From Erysipelotrichaceae bacterium (GTDB lineage Bacteria > Bacillota_I > Bacilli_A > Erysipelotrichales > Erysipelotrichaceae), in assembly GCA_017432885.1 (NCBI GenBank), contig JAFRIE010000019.1, forward strand, positions 1 to 32,007: a stretch of 32,007 bases of DNA, read 5' to 3'. The notes under the pieces are model-generated. The model searched no databases, was not told the origin of the DNA, and saw only the letters and a program-made list of their open reading frames with translations. This document shows positions 1-6,568 of this stretch, one piece after another. Both the position numbers and the translations under genes were made by a program. Each line of letters starts with the position of its first letter. Position 1 is the stretch's first letter.

Positions 1-61
1 ATACTTTTGTTATGATCCAAAAACAGGAAATCCAGTAGTTTTCACTGTCATTATAATCCAT
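1..61 (-). CDS. possible 5' end of a divergent gene (partial)
   Basis: On the minus strand an ATG at 61 opens a frame that stays open for 20 codons to the window edge, beginning MDYNDSENYW. A purine-rich GGAAAGG lies 7 nt upstream (complement of 70-76) and a TATAAA-like -10 lies further out (complement of about 94-99). The fragment is too short to recognise a family, and 20 open codons can arise by chance. It is listed only because start, ribosome site and orientation are coherent with a gene divergent from the HTH protein at 157. Confidence 0.25.
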   Translation of the reverse strand, partial: MDYNDSENYWISCFWIITKV

Positions 62-141
62 TTTCAGGCCTTTCCCGCTTGATCAGAAGATGGTTTATAA
101 TTCGACCATACAAATGTTGGATTTAGTTTTACACTTAACGA

Positions 142-150
142 TGTTAAAAT
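142..150 (+). promoter_or_regulatory. extended -10 promoter immediately before the HTH gene
   Basis: TGTTAAAAT reads as an extended -10 (TGn + TAAAAT at 145-150). It lies 6 nt before the ATG at 157, so transcription would be expected to start at or next to the start codon. No Shine-Dalgarno sequence lies between. No convincing -35 is seen. Confidence 0.4.
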
Positions 151-156
151 GATGGT

Positions 157-1878
157 ATGAATCATCTTCCGGGCAAGCTGATGAAGCTTAGAAAGCATTA
201 CAACTATTCCCAGTCCTATCTGGCAGATGTTTTAGGTGTGGACACCCTGGAATACATGAATTACGAAAACGGGTCTAAGATGATCTGCTACACGGAGATG
301 AAGAAACTGGCATCCTTGTACCATATCAGTATGGAAGAGATCTTCCGCAACGACGAAGAAGTCACGCTTTATGAAATGGATAAGGCCAATACCGATGAGA
401 TCAACATTGAATACTTTACCGCGAAAAAAGGCATTCTGGATACTGTAAAAGATTTTTATAAACAGAATAGAGTCGCCAGTACGATCATTATCTTCCTGCT
501 GGTAACGATCCTTCTTTTAAGCATTGTTTTAAAGAATACAAGCAGACCGTATACCCTGGTCAGAGACAACATCAACCGCCTTTCCGTATCGGAATATACC
601 GTTGTCTACATCGATGATTATTCGGCCGTCAACGGTTCCGGAAGCAACACAAACGGCGAGCTTTCGAATCTGACATCTTCCGGCGCGATCAAGGTTCAGG
701 AGGGAGAAGGTTTTACCATTATTCTTAACGAGGACGGTACTCTCAGCAGTGCCGGTCTGATATCAAAGTATGCGAAGGAACTGGGGGAATGGAGAAGCAT
801 TGTAGATATTGCCGCCGGCCGGGCACATGTGCTGGGTGTAGATTCCAACGGAAGAATACATTGTACAGGGGACAACAGTTCGGGAGCCTGCGACATTACG
901 GATGCCAGAAACATCAAGAAAGTTTATGCTGCAGCTAACGGTTCGATTGCTATGGATGAAAGCGGAACGCTTTACTACAGTGGCAGCTTTATCGGTTCAG
1001 GCAGTCTGAAAAATTACAGGAACATCAAGGATATCGCTTCCAGCAGCAATATTCTGGCTATTCTTTGTGAAGACGGGACGGTCGATGTCTTTACCAAGTC
1101 CGGCAGCAACTATCTGCAGGCAGAGAGCTGGAAAGAAATCGTAGATGTAAGCTGTGGAGACAGCTTTGTGGCGGGACTGGACCGGTATGGGAAAGTCCAT
1201 ATCGAGATTGACAATGCACAGATCGTTTCCGAAGTGGAACTCTGGTCGAATATCATTGCGATCGATGCGGGAAGCGACTATCTGATCGGTTTTGACGGCG
1301 TTCGGATCTACGGCGTCGGCAACAGCAACTACGGCCAGTTCACGAAAGAAGGTCTGGACAAGCAGCGTCTGGAAATGGTTTCCGAAGTGGAATACAGCAT
1401 TGATGAGAAGAACGTTTCCGTTCAGTTCAAAGGCGTCAGCAACGCTTCGGGTTACCTGGTTTCCATCGACGTCGGCATCGGCATTTCCCGCAGACTGGAA
1501 CAGGAGGAAGTCGTAAAGTTTGAAACCGACAACATGACCGACGGCAAGAACTATACCATCAGCATCGTTTCGATCGGAGAAGGAGACTATACGGATTCCG
1601 ATCCTTTCAAGCTGACTTTCACTTATGTGAAACCGGAAGAGCTGATCAGTTTTGCCCAGGGTAGAAACATGTCCGAAGAGGTCTTTAGAAGCTATCTGCT
1701 GGGTCTTGGTATCAGTGAGGATCACATCCATGCTTCGCAGGGTGCGGAAGACGACATCTGTGCCGGCGATTCTGCGACGGTCTCCTGGAGCAATCTTGAT
1801 GGAAAGTCTTTTACAAAGTCTGAACTTCTGAACATGGAAATAGAATATACTTATTGTAGGATCATGGAAAATGAATAA
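157..1878 (+). CDS. membrane-anchored HTH protein with RCC1-like extracytoplasmic domain
   Basis: The 573-residue protein has a XRE-like helix-turn-helix at residues about 6-62 (LRKHYNYSQSYLADVLGV), a charged linker, and one membrane segment at about 107-125 (IIIFLLVTILLLSIVL). The long outer part has RCC1-type repeats at about 175-400, seen as repeated AAG-x-H, D-x-x-G and G-x-N-x-x-G patterns, then a fibronectin-III-like stretch (about 410-500) and a C-terminal region of PASTA-like size. With the HTH inside and a beta-propeller outside, this would be a membrane-tethered transcription regulator or sensor; that role is inference. The stop overlaps the next start by 8 nt, so it is probably co-transcribed with the small GYF_2-like gene and cysS. 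No ribosome site precedes the ATG. The ligand and DNA target are unknown. Confidence 0.75.
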   Translation: MNHLPGKLMKLRKHYNYSQSYLADVLGVDTLEYMNYENGSKMICYTEMKKLASLYHISMEEIFRNDEEVTLYEMDKANTDEINIEYFTAKKGILDTVKDFYKQNRVASTIIIFLLVTILLLSIVLKNTSRPYTLVRDNINRLSVSEYTVVYIDDYSAVNGSGSNTNGELSNLTSSGAIKVQEGEGFTIILNEDGTLSSAGLISKYAKELGEWRSIVDIAAGRAHVLGVDSNGRIHCTGDNSSGACDITDARNIKKVYAAANGSIAMDESGTLYYSGSFIGSGSLKNYRNIKDIASSSNILAILCEDGTVDVFTKSGSNYLQAESWKEIVDVSCGDSFVAGLDRYGKVHIEIDNAQIVSEVELWSNIIAIDAGSDYLIGFDGVRIYGVGNSNYGQFTKEGLDKQRLEMVSEVEYSIDEKNVSVQFKGVSNASGYLVSIDVGIGISRRLEQEEVVKFETDNMTDGKNYTISIVSIGEGDYTDSDPFKLTFTYVKPEELISFAQGRNMSEEVFRSYLLGLGISEDHIHASQGAEDDICAGDSATVSWSNLDGKSFTKSELLNMEIEYTYCRIMENE

Positions 1879-2065
1879 GAACAAGATCTGGAAAATAAAA
1901 GGGTTTGAAGGTACGTTCAGCGACGAAGATCTCATCGCTCTAATCCGCGAGGGACAGGTGGAGCCTTCTTTTCTGTTGAAAAACAAAGATATGAAGAAGT
2001 GGATCGCCCTGAAAGACAGTATCTATCAGTATTATATGGAGGATAAAAAAGATGAAGCTTTATAA
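1871..2065 (+). CDS. small GYF_2-like domain protein
   Basis: This 64-residue protein resembles the GYF_2 (DUF4339) fold: an opening W-K-I-x-G, the stretch TFSDEDLIALIREGQVEPS, and a closing KKWIALKDS that matches the usual 'm..W.pl.d' end. Such domains are thought to be peptide-binding or accessory modules. The start ATG at 1871 overlaps the stop of the HTH/RCC1 gene and is preceded by TAGGAT; its own 3' end overlaps cysS by 14 nt. It is therefore very likely translated with both neighbours. Its specific role is not known; a partner of the membrane HTH protein is possible but unproven. Confidence 0.6.
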   Translation: MNKNKIWKIKGFEGTFSDEDLIALIREGQVEPSFLLKNKDMKKWIALKDSIYQYYMEDKKDEAL

Positions 2066-3386
2066 CAGTTATACGCTGAAGACGGAAGAATTCGTCCCGA
2101 TCGAGGAGGGCAAAGTCAGCATGTACGTATGCGGTCCGACGGTATACAACCACGCCCATATCGGCAATGCCCGTCCAATCGTCGTTTTTGATACATTAAG
2201 AAGGACTTTTGAAGCCCTTGGATATAAAGTGAAATTCGTTTCCAACTTTACGGATGTCGATGACAAGATCATCAACAAGGCTCTGGAAGAAGGTGTAAGT
2301 GAAAGAGAGATCGCCGACCGCTATATCAAGGCCTACAACGATGTCCGGAATTCCCTGAATATCGTTCCTCTGGATGTGACACCGAGAGTTACGGAAACCA
2401 TGGACGAGATCATCGATTTCATCGGCAAGCTGGTTGAGAAAGGCAATGCCTATGTTATCGACGGCGATGTCTATTTCTCAGTAGAAAGCGATCCGCTGTA
2501 CGGCGAACTCTCCCACCAGAAACTGGAAGATCTCAATGCCGGCGCAAGAGTCGAAACCAACGACCAGAAGCGAAATCCGCAGGACTTTGCCTTGTGGAAA
2601 AAGACCGAGAAAGGCATCAAGTGGGATTCTCCTTGGGGAGAAGGCAGACCCGGATGGCATACGGAATGTGTCGTGATGATCGGCAAGGAATTCAACTCTT
2701 CCCTGATCGACATCCACGGCGGCGGCAAGGACCTGAAGTTCCCGCACCATGAAAACGAAATGGCCCAGTCGGAATGTGTCCATCATCACCGCCTGGCCAA
2801 CTACTGGATCCATAACGGAATGCTGGAGACGAAGGGCGGCAAGATGTCCAAGTCTTTAGGCAATACCCAATGGGCAAAAGACGTCATCGCACAATACGGT
2901 TCCAATCTGGTAAGATGGTTCCTATTAAGCGGAAAGTATCGTGATTCTCTGATCTATGATGAGGAGACTTTCCAGGCTGCCAAAACGGAACTGGCCAAGA
3001 TCGAAACGGTCCTGAAACAAGTCGAAGTCAAGAGCCAGATCGCCGGTGTCACTTTGAGCGATGCTTTCAATGAAGAGAAATACAGGGAATTCCTGAATCA
3101 GATGGAGGACGATCTCAACACGCCGAACGCCTACATGGTAATCTTCGATACGGTAAAACTGCTGAACCAGTCTTTACGTACCAGAGAGATTGACTGGAAT
3201 GCGGTAGCGTCCAACTACAATGCGATTCAGAAAATGCTGGAAATCCTGGGCGTCTTTATCGACAAGACTATCCTGGATGAGCAGGATAAAAAGATCTATC
3301 AGGATTGGAATAAAGCCAAAGCGGAAAAGGATTTTGAAACGGCAGACAAGTACAGGAACATCCTGATGGAAAAAGGGATCCTTTAA
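2052..3386 (+). CDS. cysS: cysteinyl-tRNA synthetase
   Basis: Class I aminoacyl-tRNA synthetase that charges tRNA-Cys with cysteine using ATP, in the cytoplasm. The HIGH motif is at residues 34-39 (HAHIGN) following the zinc-ligand Cys27 in YVCGPTVYN, and the second signature is GGKMSKSLGNT. The zinc-site segments TECVVMIG and FPHHENEMAQSEC are intact. At 444 residues it is slightly shorter than the usual 460-470. A GGAGG lies just before the ATG at 2052, inside the end of the preceding gene. The stop codon overlaps the mrnC start (TAATG). The downstream order mrnC-rlmB-sigma factor is the classical Bacillota arrangement. No T-box leader is seen upstream. Confidence 0.97.
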   Translation: MKLYNSYTLKTEEFVPIEEGKVSMYVCGPTVYNHAHIGNARPIVVFDTLRRTFEALGYKVKFVSNFTDVDDKIINKALEEGVSEREIADRYIKAYNDVRNSLNIVPLDVTPRVTETMDEIIDFIGKLVEKGNAYVIDGDVYFSVESDPLYGELSHQKLEDLNAGARVETNDQKRNPQDFALWKKTEKGIKWDSPWGEGRPGWHTECVVMIGKEFNSSLIDIHGGGKDLKFPHHENEMAQSECVHHHRLANYWIHNGMLETKGGKMSKSLGNTQWAKDVIAQYGSNLVRWFLLSGKYRDSLIYDEETFQAAKTELAKIETVLKQVEVKSQIAGVTLSDAFNEEKYREFLNQMEDDLNTPNAYMVIFDTVKLLNQSLRTREIDWNAVASNYNAIQKMLEILGVFIDKTILDEQDKKIYQDWNKAKAEKDFETADKYRNILMEKGIL

Positions 3387-3769
3387 TGGATATTAAAGAA
3401 ATCAGCAGTAATTCACTGAGCTTTATCGGCGATGCGGTTTTTACTTTAAGAGTCCGGGAGTATTTCGTCATGCACAAGTATCAGTCATCCAGGAGTCTAC
3501 AGAAACTGTGCAACGGCTACAACTCGGCCAAAGGACAGACCAGGATCTTTCATCGTCTGAATGACCAGAATTTCTTTACGGAAGCGGAACTGGATGCCTA
3601 CAAAAGAGGCAGAAACCATATCAGCCATGTGCCGAAGAACTGCGATCTCTCGACCTATGAATGTGCTTCCGGTCTGGAAGCGATCTGCGGTTATCTTTAT
3701 CTGTACGACAAGGAAAGGCTGGAACTCTTTTTTGAGAAAGTCTTTGAAGGAGGAATCAACAATGAGTAA
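3386..3769 (+). CDS. mrnC: Mini-ribonuclease III
   Basis: This 127-residue protein consists of a lone RNase III catalytic domain without the dsRNA-binding domain, the hallmark of Mini-III, which in Bacillus trims 23S rRNA precursor ends. The N-terminal segment LSFIGDAVFTLRVREYF holds the conserved G-D-A-V with its metal-binding aspartate, and the C-terminal YECASGLEAICGYLYL carries the family's E-x-x-x-G-x-E-A-x-x-G-Y-L-Y pattern. It starts on the cysS stop and ends overlapping rlmB by 8 nt, so the three are translationally linked. Length and position agree with the family. Confidence 0.93.
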   Translation: MDIKEISSNSLSFIGDAVFTLRVREYFVMHKYQSSRSLQKLCNGYNSAKGQTRIFHRLNDQNFFTEAELDAYKRGRNHISHVPKNCDLSTYECASGLEAICGYLYLYDKERLELFFEKVFEGGINNE

Positions 3770-4445
3770 CTACGTCTACGGAAGGAATTCCTTCTTTGAA
3801 GCGCTGGACAATAAACGGATCATTAAGGCTTATGTATTGAATGATAAAGAAATCAAAGGAAGAGGCATTCCATATGAGATCGTCGACCGCAGGACACTGG
3901 ACAGGATGTCTTCTTCAGGAAACCATCAGGGTTATCTGGCGGAAGTGAAGGAATACAGACTATCCAGGGTGGAAGATATGATGAAGGAGAAGAACGGCCT
4001 GATCGTCGTTCTGGACGGACTTGAAGATGTCCACAATCTGGGGGCTATCATCCGGACTTGTGAATGCATCGGTGCCGACGGCGTCATCTACAAGAGTCAT
4101 CATTCGGTCAAGGTCAACGATACGGTCGCCAAGATCGCGTCGGGTGCTCTGGAATACGTCAAGGTAGCTGAAGTAAACAATCTGGTGAATACGCTGAAGA
4201 TGCTGAAAGAACACGGCTACTGGGTCGTCGGATCGGACGGCAGTGCAGAAAAGCAGTATACGGATATCGACTACGACATGAATACGGTGCTGATCATCGG
4301 TTCGGAAGGAAAAGGTATGTCTAGACTGGTAAAGGAAGAATGCGATTTTATCGTCAAGCTGCCGATGAAAGGCCATGTGACTAGTCTGAACGCTTCGGTT
4401 GCTGCAGGTATCCTGCTTTACAATATCGAACGTTCCCGGAATTAA
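3762..4445 (+). CDS. rlmB: 23S rRNA (guanosine-2'-O-) methyltransferase, TrmH/SpoU family
   Basis: SPOUT-fold methyltransferase expected to methylate a guanosine ribose in 23S rRNA using S-adenosylmethionine. The three SpoU motifs are clear: LEDVHNLGAIIRTCECIGAD, IIGSEGKGMSRLVKEECD and LPMKGHVTSLNASVAAGILL. A short substrate-binding domain starts with YVYGRNSFFEAL. I place the start at the ATG at 3762 (227 residues) because GAAGGAGG lies just upstream and the protein then begins MSNYVYGRNS as in homologues; longer readings of this frame run through mrnC. It overlaps mrnC by 8 nt and is followed by a terminator. Related YacO-type proteins sit at the same place in Bacillus. Confidence 0.92.
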   Translation: MSNYVYGRNSFFEALDNKRIIKAYVLNDKEIKGRGIPYEIVDRRTLDRMSSSGNHQGYLAEVKEYRLSRVEDMMKEKNGLIVVLDGLEDVHNLGAIIRTCECIGADGVIYKSHHSVKVNDTVAKIASGALEYVKVAEVNNLVNTLKMLKEHGYWVVGSDGSAEKQYTDIDYDMNTVLIIGSEGKGMSRLVKEECDFIVKLPMKGHVTSLNASVAAGILLYNIERSRN

Positions 4446-4479
4446 TCCACTTTCTTGTGGAAAACCATGATTGTATTTT

Positions 4480-4512
4480 GAGACAACTATGAAAACGGCT
4501 GTCTCTTTTTTT
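4480..4512 (+). terminator. rho-independent terminator after rlmB
   Basis: GAGACA (4480-4485) pairs with TGTCTC (4500-4505) and is followed directly by seven T residues. It ends the cysS-mrnC-rlmB transcript and lies immediately before the sigma factor gene. Confidence 0.75.
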
Positions 4513-4528
4513 GTCGGATAATGGGGTC

Positions 4529-5164
4529 ATGGACGAGGATTTAAAGCTGATAGACAGAATCAGAAATGAAGATGACGAAGCCTTTGATGAGCTCCTGAAA
4601 CGTCACCACAGGATGATCTACAAGATTATTTATTCTTTCTCTTTAGAAAACGGGGATTATGCGGTGGATAAAGACGATCTCTATCAGGAAGCTTCTCTGG
4701 CTCTGTATCATGCCGCAAAGACGTTTGAAAAAGAACGAAAAGTCCTGTTTTCTTCTTATGCCTACATGGTGATCCGTAACCGGTTGCTGAATGCCTTACG
4801 AATCTACTACCGTACCTACGAACAGGAAAAGTATTCGATCGACGTCTATGAAAGGAATAACGGACATTCTTTCTATGTCTCCGATAATCCGATCGCCTAC
4901 CACCGGGAACAGGAACTGAAAGAAAACTACGCCTGTTTTATGGATAAACTTCCGGAAACGGACCGGAATATCCTGCTGCTAAGAGGTGAAGATCTTAGTT
5001 ACAAAGAGATCGCCAGACAGCTGAAGATCTCGGAGAAAACAGATCGACAACCGTTTAAGAGCGTTAAGAAAGAAGTTCAGGAACTATCTCGACAGGTAGT
5101 TAAGGGATCTCTTTTTTCTGTAGATTCAAGTATAATAGGGAAGAAGGAGTCTATATCGTTATGA
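4529..5164 (+). CDS. sigma-70 family RNA polymerase sigma factor, apparent frameshift in region 4
   Basis: Region 2 is intact (DEAFDELLKRHHRMIYKII ... DLYQEASLALYHAA ... FSSYAYMVIRNRLLNALR), followed by region 4 with the HTH entry LSYKEIARQLKISEKT. From codon 172 on, the frame reads DRQPFKSVKKEV, which does not fit region 4. Skipping one base near 5041-5042 gives IDNRLRALRKKFRNYLDR and a TAG at 5097-5099, an excellent region-4 recognition helix and tail with total length about 189. As given, the frame runs to 5164 and overlaps the flavodoxin start. Position after rlmB matches SigH of Bacillus, but I do not assign that name. Start: ATG 4529 is preferred over a TTG at 4511, which lies in the terminator. 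A GATAAT sits 6 nt before the ATG. Confidence 0.8.
   Translation: MDEDLKLIDRIRNEDDEAFDELLKRHHRMIYKIIYSFSLENGDYAVDKDDLYQEASLALYHAAKTFEKERKVLFSSYAYMVIRNRLLNALRIYYRTYEQEKYSIDVYERNNGHSFYVSDNPIAYHREQELKENYACFMDKLPETDRNILLLRGEDLSYKEIARQLKISEKTDRQPFKSVKKEVQELSRQVVKGSLFSVDSSIIGKKESISL
5131..5149 (+). promoter_or_regulatory. -10 box and ribosome site for the flavodoxin gene
   Basis: A consensus TATAAT at 5131-5136 is followed by AGAAGGAG (about 5142-5149) and the ATG at 5161. No good -35 is visible. This would give the flavodoxin operon its own promoter, starting downstream of the corrected sigma factor stop at 5097. Confidence 0.5.
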
Positions 5165-5667
5165 AAACATTGATCGCTTACTTTTCCCATGTTGGTGAAA
5201 ACCTGCAGGATAATGAAGTCGTAGAACTGAAGAAAGGCAATACAGAAGTGATTGCCGAAAAGATCGCAGAGTTGACGGGTGGCGATCTGTACAGGATCGA
5301 AGAGGAAGATCCTTATCCGTACAGCTATAACGACTGTGTCAGAAGAGCCAGAAGAGAAGATGAAAACAACGAACATCCAGCCATGAAGGGCGGACCGCGT
5401 CTGGACATTGACCAGTATGATGTGATCTATATCGGTTTCCCGATCTGGTATCGTACTTATCCAAGAATCGTGGCTTCTTTCCTGGATACCTATGATTTTT
5501 CGGGGAAAACGATCCGGCCATTCTGTACCAATGACGAAGGTACCTTCGGAATTTCTCTGCTGGAACTGCAGGGAGTGCTGAAAACCGCCGAGATAACGGA
5601 TGGTCTGGCGATCCGGGGCGTTAATGTATATGAAGCCGATGAGAAAGTCAAGACTTTCGTAGGATAA
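5161..5667 (+). CDS. flavodoxin family protein
   Basis: A 168-residue flavodoxin-like FMN-binding protein, expected to carry electrons or act as a small NAD(P)H-linked oxidoreductase in the cytoplasm. The N-terminal strand and phosphate-loop region (TLIAYFSHVGEN, then GNTEVIAEKIAELTGGDLYRI) and the central YDVIYIGFPIWYRTYP-type segment that stacks on the flavin are characteristic of the Flavodoxin_4 group. The canonical S/T-x-T-G-N-T loop is split by a short insert (HVGENLQDNE...KKGNTE), as in that group. AGAAGGAG precedes the ATG. It ends 5 nt before the E2-like gene, with which it is probably co-transcribed. The substrate or partner is unknown. Confidence 0.85.
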   Translation: MKTLIAYFSHVGENLQDNEVVELKKGNTEVIAEKIAELTGGDLYRIEEEDPYPYSYNDCVRRARREDENNEHPAMKGGPRLDIDQYDVIYIGFPIWYRTYPRIVASFLDTYDFSGKTIRPFCTNDEGTFGISLLELQGVLKTAEITDGLAIRGVNVYEADEKVKTFVG

Positions 5668-5672
5668 GCGAA

Positions 5673-6506
5673 ATGAAAAGAAAAGACGCTGTTCTTCTGC
5701 ATGATCCCGATCCGTTTCACTCCATCGTTCCCTATGTCATGCCCAAAAGGACAGAAGCGGAAGTATCCACGACCATCATCCTGGATATTACGGAGCTTCT
5801 GAAGTTCATTCGAAAACATAACGAAGAAGAAGGGACCAACTACAAGCTATTCCACTGCATCTGTACGGCCGTAGCCAAGATGATCTACCATCGCCCGAAG
5901 ATGAACATCTTCATCGCCGGCAGGAAGTACTGGCAGCGTAACGATATTACCCTGTCTTTTGTCGCGAAACAGAAATTCGAAGACGAAGCGGTTGAAACAC
6001 TGATGACGCTGCTGGTAAAAGAGGACATGAACCTGGATTCCGTTTCCAGAATCATTCTGGGTGATGTCGAGAAAGCCAGATCGGCCGGAAACAATTCTCT
6101 GGACAAGACGATGGAATTCGTCGGAAAACTGCCGCGTTTCGTGCTGGAGATCTTCTTCTGGATCTTGAGCAGGATGGAATACCACGGCATTTATCCGGAA
6201 GATCTGAAGAAGGGCGATCCGAACTATACGACCTGTCTCCTGTCGAATCTAGGATCGATCCATGCGGATTCCTGCTACCATCATCTAAGCAATTTCGGTA
6301 CCAATTCAATGATGATCACGATCGGTACGATGCGTAAAGACGACAAAGGAAGGGATATCGTCGATGTGACAGCCACTCTGGATGAAAGAATAGCCGATGG
6401 CTTCTATTTTGCCAAGTCCCTGCAACTTGCCAAGTACATTCTGGAACATCCAAAACTCCTGATGGACAGGATCGGCGATCCATTGCCGGAAGATCTTATC
6501 AAATAA
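5673..6506 (+). CDS. E2 acyltransferase-like (CAT fold) protein without the catalytic histidine
   Basis: The 277-residue protein matches the catalytic domain of 2-oxoacid dehydrogenase E2 subunits, with no lipoyl or subunit-binding domain. Recognisable parts are STTIILDITELLKFIRKHNE near the N-terminus, FHCICTAVAKMIYHRP, the CLLSNLGSIHADSCYHHL segment, and the C-terminal DERIADGFYFAKSLQLAKYI. In true E2 enzymes this last motif is DHRxxDG with the catalytic histidine; here Glu238 stands in its place while the later Asp-Gly is kept. A conventional lipoyl acyl transfer is therefore unlikely. No E1, E3 or lipoylation gene is nearby. Such stand-alone homologues occur in Bacillota, but I know of no established function. 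Confidence 0.75.
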   Translation: MKRKDAVLLHDPDPFHSIVPYVMPKRTEAEVSTTIILDITELLKFIRKHNEEEGTNYKLFHCICTAVAKMIYHRPKMNIFIAGRKYWQRNDITLSFVAKQKFEDEAVETLMTLLVKEDMNLDSVSRIILGDVEKARSAGNNSLDKTMEFVGKLPRFVLEIFFWILSRMEYHGIYPEDLKKGDPNYTTCLLSNLGSIHADSCYHHLSNFGTNSMMITIGTMRKDDKGRDIVDVTATLDERIADGFYFAKSLQLAKYILEHPKLLMDRIGDPLPEDLIK

Positions 6507-6527
6507 GCTTCTCGTAAGAGAAGTTTT
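6505..6527 (+). terminator. weak hairpin terminator
   Basis: AAGCTTCTC (6505-6513) pairs with GAGAAGTTT (6518-6526) around a GTAA loop, with only four T residues at the end. It begins on the stop codon of the E2-like gene and precedes a TATAAT at 6532. Confidence 0.5.
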
Positions 6528-6531
6528 AATT

Positions 6532-6559
6532 TATAATGTAAGAGGTTTCATTTAAGGAG
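6532..6559 (+). promoter_or_regulatory. -10 box and ribosome site for the MFS operon
   Basis: TATAAT at 6532-6537 and AAGGAG at 6554-6559, followed by the ATG at 6569. The candidate -35 (around 6509-6514) would lie inside the preceding terminator hairpin and is poor. Confidence 0.45.
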
Positions 6560-6568
6560 ATTTATCAT

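Noticed and set aside
997..1986. Minus-strand open frame of 329 codons opposite the HTH/RCC1 gene
   Set aside because: It is the antisense shadow of a well-supported gene, shows no protein-family pattern, and has no ribosome site or promoter of its own.
5082..5116. Terminator after the corrected sigma factor stop
   Set aside because: AACTATC/GGTAGTT can form a 7-bp stem, but the T-run begins more than 10 nt later, so it is too weak to list.
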